A stretch of 55,950 bases of DNA from Chara braunii (taxonomy: Eukaryota; Streptophyta; Charophyceae; Charales; Characeae): positions 4,649,712-4,705,661 of the forward strand of contig BFEA01000009.1 of NCBI GenBank assembly GCA_003427395.1, given 5' to 3'. Shown here in pieces: positions 20,876 to 32,778 of this stretch. Positions within the stretch are counted from its first letter, which is position 1. Every line of letters starts with the position of its first letter. Position numbers and translations under genes: made by a program. The notes below the pieces were generated by a model that worked only from the letters and a program-made list of their open reading frames with translations, was not told where the DNA came from and searched no databases.

Positions 20876-21532
20876 TCATTTTGCTGTGTGTTTCCTGTGC
20901 CTTGAATCATGTCCTTGTACTTTCTGAGTCTGTGGCCTCTGAATGTAGAGCCACCTGAACCCTACTAGCTTCGAAGACTTCCATCCAAGTCCAATGATAC
21001 GGAAGTCAACCATAGCACATAATTCCTCCCATAGAGCAGGGAGATATGGCTGAGAGAAGATTCCCCGTCTGAGATGCGAAAACTCGGAAGGTTCGGTAAC
21101 TGCCTCGTAGTCGATCGTCGCAGGGGAAATGTACCTCTTTGCCAGATCAATCAAGTCACCCCAGTAAGAGTCGTATGTCAGAGTAAAGGGTACTGGAGGC
21201 TTGGGATAGTCTGAAAAGAGCTTTGGTCCAAAACTACGGATCAACCTAGCTGCTGCGACCCAGACAGAATCGAAGTGTTTGTGGGTCTCTTTGCCTCTAT
21301 CCACGTAGAGTCTCATATCATGGACGATACCCTTTGCGAAACTGGTGTGAACAACGAAGATTGACAGATCTCCCTGTCTAAAACCGACTGCACTGACATA
21401 CTGATATTGGAAAGCATCTTTTGAAGCAATCTTGTTGAGACTGGCCAGTACAACCTCTTGGACTCTGAATGACTGGACTGCACTCATGTGCTGATGCTGG
21501 CTGATGAGACAGGACTCTTCGCTCCTTATCAT
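20876..21532 (-). pseudogene. Module 1 of the unknown gene, 218 aa
   Basis: Longest open module. Residues about 25-50: VQEVVLASLNKIASKDAFQY; then GDLSIFVVHTSFAKG, HDMRLYVDRGKE, a helix HFDSVWVAAARLIRSFG, PPVPFTLTYDSYWGDLIDLA, and EPSEFSHLRRGIF. No signal peptide or membrane helix. No catalytic motif visible. It reads without interruption, so it may be a real exon. A frame to 20876 after the module shows Arg/Lys/Gln-rich text. Confidence 0.45.
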
Positions 21533-21857
21533 GAGCTATGTCTTGATGTCTGATGGGGTAGAGGATTAACCGTCTGCTGATTAATAGGTGATTGAACGCT
21601 GATTGATAGGTGATTGAACGTTGATTGATATCTCTTATCAAGTCATGGCAATGCCTCATGAACCTGGTTACGGCTCGTCTCTTGATAGTATTGAGCGATC
21701 TCTCCTACATCGGACCCCTCAGCATTGTCGTGTGATTCCCGTTTTGACATTTGTCTTTCTCTGTTTTACGCGATCTACTCATGAAATATCCCCTTCTCTC
21801 CCCTCTTTTTTTTCTTTTATTTTCATCGTTGGCGGCAGACAGCTTCTCGTGCTAGGT

Positions 21858-22079
21858 TCACTGTCTCAGCAAAGGAAAATGTGCTGTGTAGTTCCCGTAG
21901 AAGTGGATCACGTACTCGATAAAACGCTGGCCTTTCACTAACCTGAGTGCGTCCTCTCTCATAAGTTTAGAGTAGTGTGGTACATCGTCAACTGCACGAT
22001 CCCTCCATCCCTCCGCCTTATCCTGGTGAAGAGCGAGGGACATAACGAGAGCACTCCTACTATACATGACCTCTTGCAC
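21858..22079 (-). pseudogene. Module 0 of the unknown gene (partial)
   Basis: 74-codon frame: QEVMYSRSALVMSLALHQDK resembles the helix after YDVR in other modules (YRRCLGFAEEVV). EDALRLVKGQRFIEYVIHFY resembles the start of the next module (SDALKKLSK...FSYQY). A weak match that I rate only as likely. An in-frame TAA lies just upstream. Its F-x-x-Y position is 511 nt from module 1, near the period seen elsewhere. Confidence 0.35.
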
Positions 22080-25000
22080 TCCGTTTACTAGAACTTAGGA
22101 AAATAAATCACTGAGAATTGAAGATTTCCCCTTTTGTCTTGTCCCCTCCACACATTGAGGAGATGCGGAGAGTGCTCAGGCAGCCATTAAAAACTCTAAG
22201 AGGCACGACTTCTTGTCTGACTACCCGCAACGATTAGCATGGGTACCTCTTTTGTGTTGAGTTTGGTTGAAACCGGTCTGGAGTGCCACAACACACTGAT
22301 CAATGCGGTTACAGACCACGGTCGCTACCCGGTTCACTCGTCACAAATGCAAACTTGATATTCACAGGGTATAACTGTGTCGAAGGTTCTCCAGGCAACT
22401 GGTTGGAGGTCTCTTAAGTTGCGCTAACAAGATGTACGGCTAACCAAATACATATCATCTGAACAGTTTTACCTAGGAGTTGCGAGACTAGAGTTTTAGC
22501 TAAGACTGTCTCCACGGATCTGTGGCTGCAGTCGGGGTGGCAGTCCTAGCATTCTGTTACTCGTTGTGATCGGCCGGACTTAGTTCCAGATCGTAGGTCC
22601 CATTGCTGTACTTTGGACCCAAAGGTAGGCTTCACCCAATTGATCATTGATGATGACTAACAGTAATCCCTGACGCTCCTATGGGAGTGCACAACATCGT
22701 CGGTCACAACCCTCTCTAATAGTACATAGTATCGTCCCAGAGCACGGTGCTCGGTATCAGGAGTTACCTCTTAGTTTGTATTGGGGGGGGGGGCTAACTC
22801 TCTGATTGTGACGTCTCTCACAAGTGGAAAGAGATCAGGCCAAAATGGGATGATTTCGCGTCCGAATGCTTATTATGTTTGTACTCCTACTGAGGGCTCA
22901 GCGCCCTAGGCCTGCCGATCTGGCATCTCATTTGTGGGAAGGCCACTGTAATACTCGAGAAGCGGAGGGTAGTTTTACTGCCCTACCCACAAATGAAATT
23001 GCATTTCATTATGCCAGCACGCATCATAACGGCCTGATCAAACGGTGTGTGACGATTATTCTCTTTCCTCATCGACTTCAACTCAGATTTTATATTCAAG
23101 TTTTATCCTTTTTCTCCTCCTCCTCTCCTATTTAATCACCATCCAGTAGGAATTTTACCAATAAATACGCTATTTTTCGTAACACAGAGTGTTTCTTGCC
23201 CATCAATGGTGTGCGAAGACCTTTGTCTCCTTTTCCCTTTTACTACACATCAGCCGACTCACTCCCAATGACCTGTCATCCGAAACCCAGCCAGCAAACA
23301 TCTTAGGTGCAAGAACTCGTGAGGAAAGAAAAATTCAAGCCACTCCTGTTACCTTTTTCAACGACTCAAGTTTAGTAATTTCATAGATAGCTCAGAACAT
23401 GCAAGCAGCGGAGGTGAGGGTCAAATCCACACAGATAAAAGGAACAAAAGTGAGAACTCAGGTCACATCCTATGGTCTTATCTGGTTAGCAGGTCCCGCA
23501 GCTCGGATCTTAAGAAAGTTCTCCTCTGTCCTCACAACTCCTATCAAAAAACGGACGGATCACGCAAAGCTGACAGTATCTCCCACCCTTGATACACAAT
23601 ACCGAGTTATCACTCACGGCATATGCATGATACAGCATATTAGACTGACCACAGCATTCAGCGTCTGCCCATTAGGGGAAGACTGTCCGTCATCTCACCG
23701 ATACAGCACACATGAATTGGGATAAATGGAGACGCTTGAGTAGTTGGCGTCAGTCACGATCCACTAGCTGAGGAGGGAGGGGATAGCGATTGCTTGGACG
23801 TCACAGCTCTCGGCCGACGAGCCCCTCTTCTAAGTAATGACCCACCTCTGTAATTGGGGTTGACTGTGTGGTCGTTGGTGACGGTTTACCTGCTAAGTAC
23901 TCGTTGATACAGCTCGTCCAACTTACAGATAGTTCCCAATCGTGGCTTCTGTCATAGGTATAGGTCACTTTTAGTTAGCATCCAGTTCCTTACACAGGTG
24001 TTAATCCGATCTTATCGGTGACTCTGACTCCTCCCTAACTCTCATGCCTTGCTTGACTAACTGTTCCCAGAAACGTCACCAGTAACTGCGCTCGGAGTAG
24101 AAAGTAATGGCCGGGTGGTGATCTTCGTTCTGATGCGGCGAACGAGCTTTTGAGCACGTCGAAGTCCACTAAACTGCCCTCTGTGCAGACCTGTCTTCCA
24201 TGCTCTCACTAGAATCTTCCTTACTTTAAGCAGACCTTATCACAGACAGCGCCCTGTGACCTTCTCTCTTGTTCCATTGCCACAGGTCAGTCACATCAAG
24301 GAAAAAAGCGGCCTCAATAGTGACAAGCGATTCCACATAACGTCGCCCAACGCTTCACCAAACACTAGCCAGACTTAGCAGTTAGTCTAGACGCTCGCCG
24401 CGGCCAGGAGAGACCAATGCTGGCCCATACTCCCAGAACGCACACCCTGAGATGTATGCTCATTGCTCCGCCTTCAATTTTGCTCACGACTAAACCCGTC
24501 TCTAGTGTCTTGCTCCCTCGTACTCTTCCCAAGGTTTTGCTTGCCATCAGAACACGAATTATCAAAACGTGAGGCTAGGTATGGTACTAGCCTTCACCGT
24601 AATCACGGGCGAGACAGAAAGAAAGAAAACGACTATAGTCTGTGACGTCAACATTTATTCACCCATGAATATTTCTCGAGGATCTGGTTTCCGTCGCGTA
24701 CTTGCATTCCCGTCATCCACACTGCTCATTAGCCCGCGGCGACATTTACTCCGAAGACGAACGATTGTACGATCCTCCGATAGTAGCAACTTAGACCCCG
24801 CAGAGAGAGAGGAGATCTCGTCACTCCAGCTAGGTGAAGTTGACGTCAACCAAACGAGTCACTCAAGTAACCCACTCTCTCCCTTGATCTTGGCTACTCG
24901 GCGCCCTTGGTTGTCGCTGGGAAACTGCTCTGTTAATGCAGGAAAAAAAAAACTTACATAACGCTTCGCTGATCAGTTGCTAGCTAGCCCAGGCGTGCGT

Positions 25001-25359
25001 GCGGAGCCTCCTGCTTCAAGAAGCGAACGTAGTGTCTGATAACGGAGCCATAAAAAGGCACCTCTCAGTTCACTGCACTAATCAGGTAAGTGACATCAGT
25101 CGGCAACAAGAGAGAGAACCTACGCCCCCTCTTTTCTCTTTCTCGCTCTCTTGTAGTCGTGTGCTGTCTGCACTACTATCCATCTGCCCGTGATAGGACG
25201 TCAACCGGAAGTTCCCCTTGCCGCCCTTGCTCACGCGTCTGTCACGCGCCACCCTCTCGCTATAGCCCAGTCCCTGCTCGTCTGTAACTGTCGCCCCCGT
25301 GTTGACGCGTGTCATCCTTTCTCAATCCCGCGGGGCCGAACTGCCCTCTGTGCCATCCT
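22080..25359. other. Region without a recognised gene
   Basis: Scattered short frames on both strands with no motif, codon bias or repeat that I trust. A G run occurs at about 22782-22793 and an A run at 24942-24951. The region may include introns or flanks of the module gene. Nothing else supported. Confidence 0.4.
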
Positions 25360-25947
25360 CTACCGGTCTCGTGTTCCCGATGGCCCAATCTCTGCTGGTC
25401 CCGTTCTCTCTCTCACTGCCGACCCTGAACTGGCTTCAGGGCCGTCTTCCACCGTCCCAGCCAGTGGGTGGTTTCTGCGGATCTGGTCCAACCCGTGCCA
25501 GGACTGGGTTTCCGCTTCCAAGTCGCTGGCGTCACTCTTAGCCTCGGAATCGCGGTCCAGATGCTGCTGCGCTCGCTCGACCGTGTCCGTTGAAGTTTCA
25601 ACCTCGTGGTAAGTAATGGTCAACCGAACCTCAGCCGTGACCCCATCCCTCTGCATCCTCCTCTTCGCCTGGTTCTTGGACTCCATGACGACCAGCTGCA
25701 GTCTCTGATCCCCCTTCATTTCCTCCTCTCTCGCTCCCTCCACAGTAACTTTTAACCTCGCCTCATCTCCTCCGCTGTAACTCAGGGTCGTGATGATCCT
25801 AGGGTCTTCGCCAGACATAGGAGACCAGCGAGTAGTGTACTTCCAGCAATTTGGCCGGTAGCCGTGCAGGCCATTGCTGCGTGCCATAGTGAGGCTATCG
25901 GTAGACGAGGCGTAGTAGCAGGCTGCTATTCCAGCACAACGTGCCAC
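25360..25947 (-). CDS. Unassigned 195-aa ORF
   Basis: An uninterrupted frame from ATG 25947. The N-terminal third contains MARSNGLHGYRPNCWKYTTR. A charged middle follows (EGAREEEMKGDQRLQLVVME, VTAEVRLTITYHEVETSTDT), and an acidic/Ser-rich end (SEAKSDASDLEAETQSWHGL). The alternating hydrophobic pattern of the middle suggests beta strands. No known family recognised and no repeat copy elsewhere in the window. It may be an exon of a small gene or a chance frame in GC-rich DNA. Confidence 0.25.
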   Translation of the reverse strand: MARCAGIAACYYASSTDSLTMARSNGLHGYRPNCWKYTTRWSPMSGEDPRIITTLSYSGGDEARLKVTVEGAREEEMKGDQRLQLVVMESKNQAKRRMQRDGVTAEVRLTITYHEVETSTDTVERAQQHLDRDSEAKSDASDLEAETQSWHGLDQIRRNHPLAGTVEDGPEASSGSAVRERTGPAEIGPSGTRDR

Positions 25948-27126
25948 TTAGCGCAGACTAAACACTACCCAACCGGTAGCGAGCTGCATCCCATTTCCCA
26001 GAGAATCAAGGGCATGCCGTGTACTCACAGGCCCCTCCTCTCTTCCTTTATAGGATCGCTACTTGCCATGATCCCCGCGCTCTAAACGAAGAACCCTGAT
26101 AGTTCTTTTTTAAACCTTTTTCAATTAAAGAAACTATAAAGTTTTTAAATAACGAAATAAATTAAAATTAAGTAATTTTGGAAACGCTTAGAGTCTAAAA
26201 CCCAACGATCGGGCGCGGTCTTAGACCTCACGTCACCATCAAACCCAGATCTTAGTGACAGGACTGCAGATTCAACACCGTGGTCCCATAACGAGATATC
26301 GATGGGCGGCCGTCCTCCTTTAAAACCCGCAGTTGGCCTACTCCTATTGGGTGCCTTTGTCCGATGTTAAGGAGGGGGCTTATGACCTTCCATGGGGGGG
26401 GGGTGATAAGCCTCCTACCAAAGTTGCCGCGGGTCGCCCCTCTTTTGGGGTCCCACCGAGCGGCGCTCAACCGGACAGTTCATCCACAGACGATATACAC
26501 GAAAGGTCGAGACAGTCTAGGCCACGGACTACTACTGCGCTCATAATTCGAACCGTTGGCCTTCTCGCGAAATAGCAGACCGAAGGGAAAGTCGAGTCTG
26601 ACCGTCGTGCGAAAAGGAGAATCAAATAATAATAATAACAGTGACAATAATAATAATAATAATAGTAACGATAAAAGCAAAATAAGGAAAGAAGAGAAAT
26701 CATATCGCCGCCACGCCCAGAGATCACTAGATCGTCCCAGACTAAAGCAAGAGTCCAGATCGACGCGGGGACCTGACACTCGACCCCCTTTTTCTCTTCT
26801 TTCTTTTTCCTTTTCCCCTTTTCCGTTCGACTGCAACAGCGAGCCTACGTACCTAACCCATAACCTGGTTAGAGGGCACTCGGCGCGCAGTAGAAAAGAC
26901 TGCACCGGTCCCTCTACCTTCGCGTCCCTGGGCGAACCCGGCGGCTACCACGGCCACAGGCCGGTAGTGCTCTGCTGTACAGCAGGGCGCCGAGCCTGCG
27001 TGGACCAAAGGAAAGTCCAATGGCGCACCCTTTTGTCAGGGCAAATGCCAACTGGACTGATCCATATCGAGGTTCAGCTCAGGTACCAGGCCTATAGAGG
27101 TTCGGAACACGCCTAATAAGCAGCGA
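25948..27126. other. Non-coding, with an AAT microsatellite
   Basis: A/T-rich from 26095 to 26200. A G run lies at 26395-26403. At 26625-26665 is an imperfect AAT repeat (AATAATAATAACAGTGACAA then more AAT). ORFs crossing these are low complexity and not credible. From about 26900 the sequence becomes more gypsy-like in composition but has no readable domain. Confidence 0.4.
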
Positions 27127-27561
27127 AGGTCGGGACAGGGAACTGGTGCTGGGTAGGAATCCGGCACACAAAGGAGGGCCGGAACACCGCGCCCTCCGAC
27201 ACCGGAGAGGATTGACTCCCTCAGCTGGTCAATGTGCAGGAGGCGTCCTAGACCAGGCTTTTCTGACTTTTGCTCAGGAACTGCTGAGCGCCATCAAGGG
27301 CACCAATCAGATTCAGAGACAAAGGTCCCCCCCTCCTAAGGGGTCTAGCGAACGCCCCTGTAGGCCACAAAAACAGAATCTGCCTAAGTTTGTCAAATGT
27401 TCAGCTAACCCTATGCATCCTTCCACCCTCCCATGGAGAGACTTGTGCATCCCAGCTGGGTTACGGCAAAAGAGGAAGGATGCTGGTGTCTGCCTTGGAT
27501 GTGCAGGGCAGCACAATGTCGAGTACTGCCCGTCCTGGGGCCACCACCACTCTGGAATCTG
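27127..27561 (+). pseudogene. Gag C-terminal remnant with short zinc knuckle
   Basis: HPSTLPWRDLCIPAGLRQKR and GVCLGCAGQHNVEYCPS match NTLPWHDLKIQEGVWRKRKE and GVCLRCEGQHFMKDCPY in the gag of element E. The knuckle has the same CX2CX3HX4C spacing, one residue shorter than usual. Only this part of gag remains. It is a relic of an E-type element in plus orientation. Confidence 0.8.
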
Positions 27562-29047
27562 AAGCAGTCAGGAGTAGACCTTGTTGACTTAGGCCCCTGT
27601 CGATGAAAGCAGGGTCAGATTCCAATACATGTTGTTTGTTGATTGTGCTTGTGTGATCAGTCTCAAACACCGCTGATAGAGAGACTGTTGATTGGACTGA
27701 ATTCATCTTCTTCTGAAGTTGAATCAGCCCAAGCTTGTTTGTAGTCTGACAAGAATTTCGTTGTGGGTTCACATTGAATCCTTGTCTGACTACCCCCTTG
27801 TGTATGCTTGGAGTTGCACTCATTATCTGAGCACGTGTTGTGAACTGACAATGATCTGCAGTCACTGTTTGGATGATTTGTGTTGAGAGGAAGTATCATC
27901 AGTGCAGATCCTACTTAATATTCTCAGACATAGTCCCGATTGATTGCTCTCACATGTAGCAGTCAGCTCCACCATTGCAAGTCTTTCCTCCCACCATTTG
28001 TTTTTTTGTTTGCTATCTGTAACTGTTATTAATCCTACACTCCTTGTCTTCCCTTCACAGTTGCTAAGACTCTCCTCCTCACATTGTCCTCCTTCATTGC
28101 ATATCTTCCCTCCTCCCTCATCCATAGCCTTTTTTCCCTCCCCCATTCTCCATCCTCCATCCCTCCTTGTCTATCACCTCTCATCCTTCCCCGCTCCTCC
28201 CTCGACCATTGCCCCTCCACCCTCCACATCGCAAATTTTCCCACGTCTTTTATTCATTGCTTCTCGTCCCTTTTCCATCGTCCATCCTTCCTCCTCCCTN
28301 CTCCCTCGTCCCTCCTCTGTCATCCATCGATTTGGTGCTTTTCACTTTTCGGTTTGGTGCTTCTCACTATATCCGGCATGCTTGTTCGTGTAACTCCGAG
28401 TCTATGCTTGGTGGTGAAACTCTATGAATGAACATCAATATCAAATGTCGTGTTTATGAATGACACGCCAAGCAAAACATCAGAGATTCCGAATTGCAAA
28501 TGGCCAATTACCTAGTGGTTAGGGCACTGGTTCCACTGGGATCTGTCCCAACATTGCCCCAAAATGTTTGATCAGAGTGGAACTTGTCTGTGACTAAACC
28601 CTACTCAGATAGACCTACCCTACACAAGATCCTATTGTCTGAAGCGTTATTACTGAATATGATAGGCTTAGTCCCATATACAGATCGTGTCAGATCCTAC
28701 CCTATTCCAGGGAAAAATTTGGGTATCACGCTTCCAGATACACAAATCAACAGTTGAGGAATCTACTGATACCCAGTCCAGCCAAAGATTAATCAGATTT
28801 CAGATAACTGTGTTTGTTGTTTCCTTGGTTTGGGCCTTGCGGAAATTGATCCCCTGACCTGTAATTTGTATGTTCGGTTTGTAGGCAGTCCTAGACCCTT
28901 AGGCTTTGCTATTTTGTCGTTTTCTGCAGTTGCTGAAGTCAACCCGGGACTTGATCCCATGACCTGTAGTGTGTTTGTGGTGATTGACTGTTTTTGAGCC
29001 TTATTGGGCTTGAACCTTGAACCTGTCGCTACCGTCTTCACCCGAAA
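27562..29047. other. Non-coding with pyrimidine-rich tract and U3-like motifs
   Basis: 27600-27900 is A/T-leaning with TTGATTG words. 28060-28320 is a CT-rich tract (one N at 28300). 28500-28560 has TACCTAGTGGTTAGGGCACT, which resembles a tRNA A box but no partner B box follows. At 28848 and 28946 CTTGATCCC-type motifs followed by TGACCTGTA match the U3 repeats of family B LTRs, suggesting a worn LTR remnant. Confidence 0.35.
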
Positions 29048-29620
29048 ATAATGCCCGGGCGTTGTGTACGAATATAACCAAGGCGTTATATTCGTTTATA
29101 ACGCCCTGGCCAGGGTTGTTTTGGCGTCTACCGCCTACGCCTACCGTAGGCGGTAGGCGCACCTACCAGTCGGGCTGACCCGTCGGCGGTCGGCAGACTG
29201 CCCAATTTTTTTTATTTTTTATTTCCTGATGACATGGTTGTCTGCGGCTTGAGGAGAGCAGCCCAAATCCACAATAATTTTTTTGGGCGGTGGTGGGCAT
29301 TATAGGGGGAGGTATAGGGGGGTTATTGGGGATTGTGGGGGGTAAAAGGGGGGGTATGAGGGTGTTAAGGGGCAGTATGGGGATGTTGGGGGGGTGCACG
29401 GGGGTGTTGTGGGGCGCTATCAGGGTGTGGATGGGATTATTTGGGGTTCTGGACCCAAAAAACATATTTTTTTAATTTGTTTTTAATTTTTACTTTTTTT
29501 TGTGGGGTGCCTACCGGTCGCCCACCAGCCGGTGCCGACGGCGCCTACCGTCGGCTGATCAGTAGCCGACGGGTCCGGGGCCGCGGACCGTCGGCGTGAC
29601 TACCCTGGCCCGGGCATTAT
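29048..29620. mobile_element. Terminal-inverted-repeat element with G-rich core
   Basis: 13-bp perfect inverted ends: ATAATGCCCGGGC (29048-29060) and GCCCGGGCATTAT (29608-29620). Inside are a 12-bp-stem hairpin at 29128-29156 (CTACCGCCTACG arm) and a core from about 29288 to 29420 with many runs of three to seven Gs. T-rich blocks flank the core. No ORF of transposase type, so a non-autonomous element. A partly similar CGCCCGGGCATTCGATTC occurs at 39403-39420. No target duplication recognised. Confidence 0.5.
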
Positions 29621-29752
29621 ATTCAGTAAATTTGTGGTAACTTCGGTGAGGCCCCAAAATTCCGACAAAAAAAAAAACTCCGAAAAAAAAATTGTTGTCC
29701 AGGATTGGAATGTGACCAACTTTTGGCTGAGGGTCACTTCAGAATTCCTTAT

Positions 29753-30657
29753 TGCAAGGAAGATGAGTGATAGCGAACTTCAGAAATCAAACAGCATCAT
29801 ACACATGAGACCAGATAGTCGTGACCTCGAACCAATAGCAGAATTGCATCACGAGTTCCACCAAATAAGAACACAACAAAAGCTCATAATTGACAATGCT
29901 GGAATAGTCTCATCATCATCAACGAAGAACCAACGTCGATATCCTATCTGGCGCTCGGCGCCCAGACTACAAATGGCAGATCCTATCTAGCCTAGACTAC
30001 AATGCCGCAGATGGCGTCAACAGCTCCCCAAAGTACGAGCAGATCTCGGACAATGCCGCACTCTTCAAGCACTAGGTATGTCTCTCGTATCACTCACAAC
30101 CTCGTTCCCCAACTCACAGATGCCACATGCACCCAAGGACCACCATGCGCCCCATCCTGCTCCTTCCAGCTCGCCCGTGAGCGCGTGAGCGCTGGCCAGC
30201 GATAGCGCAGCAGCGCTTGCGCACAATGCAGCCAGTGCCCGAATGTCCATTGCATAGGCAGGCCCTTCCCTATATCGAAGTGGCCTGCTGCTGCGTGCTG
30301 TGCTGCGGTACTGGGGCCCCGCCCAGAAGCCTCCGGTAGGCCCCACGAGGCTGAGCCTCCATCCAAAGGAAACAGGCCCAGGGCCTGTGGTGGTTACTAG
30401 TGCCCAACTGCTCGCAGCCTGAGTTGGGTCCATACTGCGAATCTCGCCCAGGGCTTGACTCGGATGCATTTGATAAAGGAGGCCAGGGCCTGGGCGCGTT
30501 CAACCAACTGGCGCTGCACAACTGCCTGAATTTCCCCCCAGTCGCGAAGTAGTCCAAAATAGGCCTCTTGTCGTCTGTCGAGCCTGCCTACACTTAGGGC
30601 GGTCGACACTGTTGTAATAGGGGCCCAACAGGGCTTATTGAGGCCTTATGCCTCGCA
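29753..30657 (-). repeat. 3' LTR of element C
   Basis: Starts TGCGAGGCATAAGGCCTC (sense, at 30657) and ends CATCTTCCTTGCA at 29753. Aligns with 38303-39199 nearly end to end. It lacks the 22-bp CATA-hairpin segment found at 38697-38718 in the partner LTR. Confidence 0.9.
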
Positions 30658-30693
30658 TTCCCTCCTCCATACTTCGCTAGTCCTCTGAGAAGT

Positions 30694-31735
30694 TCAGTCT
30701 TCGATAATCTGGCGCTTTCCTTTCTGTAGAGACTTCTGATACTGAGCGACAACCTGTGGAGCGGTCTGCATCAGTTCCTCCCTTGTGAACCATCTATCCT
30801 CCTTTGGATCAGTGTGATGTCTGAACCGAACTCGGTACTGCAGCTTCGGTTTTGGAGGACGTCCCCTGCCGGTTGGTCTTGGAACTGGCATCTCTCTGTG
30901 ATCCACGATTTCATCAATGTCGACCTCTCCATCCATGGTTGGGGGCAGCATTGAGCGTCGCAAAGGGAACTGATCAGTTTCCTTGAATGGTGCAAGGCGT
31001 GAAAAACAGGGTAAGTGCGAAGGTGTCCAAGGATCCGGATGACATATGAGGGTCCGTCTGGCTCATCACCAACTACATCCAAAACCTCCCATGGTCCCAA
31101 GTACTGTGGCATGAGCTTGCGGGAAATCCCGTGCTCTTGTCCCAGTTCAGAGGCCTTGACCCAGACCCTGTCCCGTACCTGAAACGTAGATGGGCGGCGG
31201 TGCTGGTTCTCAGATTCGATCATCTCCGCCTGTGCTTTGTGCATGTGTTCTACTGCCTGCTGCATGTGCCTCTCATATCTATAGGCGAATTCCAAAGTGC
31301 CTGGATTAGCAGTAGTCAGGTTCTCAGGTAGCAGAAAGTCAAGGGGAAGTCTGGGTCTGAACGTTAGAAGTAGGCTGTTAGGACTAAACCTGTGGCACTA
31401 TGAACAGCGTTGCTATACAGGCTGGTAATGAGAGCAAGCTTCTCATCCCAGTCCACTTGATTAGGCTTAATATAGTGCCTGAGCAAGTGTTAAACGGCGC
31501 GGTTTATTTGCTCTGCCTGTCCATTTGCCTCTGGATGATTCCCAGATGTCATCTGCAGCTGTGTACCCTGTTCTGCAGCAACGGCCTTCCACAATTGACT
31601 TGTGAATCGGACATCCCTGTCACTAACAATAGACTTTGGAAGCCCAAAGTCTCTGACCCGGTTCTCTTTAAAGAGTCTAATCACATACTCGGTCTTCGCT
31701 GTCTCCGGCATTGCAACTAACCTAGTGTTACATCT
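30694..31735 (-). pseudogene. Integrase C-terminal half with chromodomain-like tail (element C)
   Basis: After the solo LTR: RLVAMPETAKTEYVIRLFKE, SKSIVSD-type core with KSIVSDRDVRFTSQLW (second Asp), HPEANGQAEQINR (Glu). A stop or shift near 31490 is followed by FAYRYERHMQQAVEHMHKAQ, HRRPSTFQVRDRVWVKASEL and GPWEVLDVVGDEPDGPSYVI. The last ORF (30694-30963) has VDIDEIVDHREMPVPRP, QYRVRFRHHTDPKEDRWFTR, a chromodomain-like end. A frameshift near 30960 separates the last two. Confidence 0.85.
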
Positions 31736-32154
31736 TCGACGCCACACGGGTCCTACCGGACCCGACTTAGGGCCAGAGGGACACAGTAGGGCCTAAAGGC
31801 CCGACCTTGGGGGTACTACAGGCCGGAAAGGCCTCACTTTGGACCAGGCCCGACGGGCAGGCCCAAACGACATTACCGTTTGGGCCTGTCGTTTGGGCCT
31901 GGCGGCGCTATTGAGGCTGCCGCCCGCCGGTTGGGGCTGAACCGTCCATCTTGACGGTTCAGGGCACGACCAGGCCTCGCAGCATTGAGGCCAGCCTCTG
32001 CCCCACCGGTACAAAAGACCGGTCCGGCCTCACTTCAGGCCATCGACCCATCGGCACTCTAGCGGTGCGTATGGTACGGCGCGACAGCGCTGGCGCTATT
32101 CTTAGCACAGGAGCACGAGGAGCAGCGGCAGCAGCAGCGGCGACTGAGCATATC

Positions 32155-32170
32155 GGCGGCCATAGCCGCC
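32155..32170 (+). repeat. CATA-loop hairpin in the solo LTR
   Basis: GGCGGC-CATA-GCCGCC, perfect 6-bp stem; same core as hairpins in the unrelated family B and E LTRs, and the same orientation relative to the LTR. Confidence 0.8.
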
Positions 32171-32250
32171 TGAGGTATCGGGAGTCGGAGGTTCTCTCCT
32201 CCCTCCCATCGCCAGTCCCCTCTCTCTCTCTCTCTCCTCCTCGGCTCCCT

Positions 32251-32334
32251 TCTCCTTCTTCTTCTTCTTCTTCTTTTCAGACTTCATCATCTTCTTCTTC
32301 TTCTTCTTCTTCTTCTTCTTCTTCTTCTTCTTCA
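32251..32334 (+). repeat. TTC microsatellite
   Basis: Two runs of TTC/TCT, interrupted by TTTTCAGACTTCATCATC, within the solo LTR. Preceded by a short CT repeat at 32220-32234. Confidence 0.95.
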
Positions 32335-32778
32335 GACTGGAGACTTACACTAGTTGGACAGAGATCAGAGTTGGACTTCGGTGGTAAGAGGCTGTGGTAC
32401 TTACCGGGTTCGAGACTTGGAGATTGTTGGGGATGATACTCGGCTGCATCACAGATTTGACACCGGTTACATTAGGACTCTGTATCTCCGACATTGGTGA
32501 CTTATTGTCCTCGACGTTTTGATCCTCTTCGATGACATTTTGGATTACCATATCGGTGACCTACTGGTTTCTATTTCGGTGACATTTGGTGCTACCTACA
32601 TCTCCCACCTCCTTCGTCTCTCCTCCCACCTTCATCTGTGCATGTGTGTACGGGGCTGAGCATCGTCCATGTATGGCTCAGACCCCACCATCTCACGATT
32701 GTATGTGTGTGGAGTGATATCTATGTGAGTCAGTCTATGTGAGTCAGTCCGTTTCTCAGACTTCCGTTGCATACATGC

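Larger units (their letters stand above)
18503..22079 (-). pseudogene. Unknown gene made of about five tandem modules, decayed
   Basis: Five minus-strand stretches carry variants of one module. Its signature is an SLNxIxxK-like start, F/I-x-Y-x-Y, a hydrophobic strand, then YDIR/YDVR-x-Y, a helix of YRRCLGFAEEV type and a terminal NW-x-x-V/I segment with RRF. The F/I-x-Y positions fall at 21923, 21412, 19989, 19024 and 18542. After removing the 484 bp of solo LTR plus duplication, the last three are 481-482 nt apart, consistent with an ancestral unit of about 161 codons that has lost single bases. Stops and frameshifts mark it as a pseudogene or a gene in decay. No known family recognised. 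Confidence 0.55.

Noticed and set aside
26029-26069. Possible first exon with GTGAGT donor spliced to the 25360-25947 ORF
   Set aside because: The reading phase does not match at the available AG acceptors; the joined frame hits a stop.
28505-28560. tRNA-like A box suggesting a SINE
   Set aside because: No matching B box or 3' tail at the expected distance.
32102-32290. Lys/Glu-rich minus-strand ORF
   Set aside because: Translation of the TTC microsatellite within a solo LTR.
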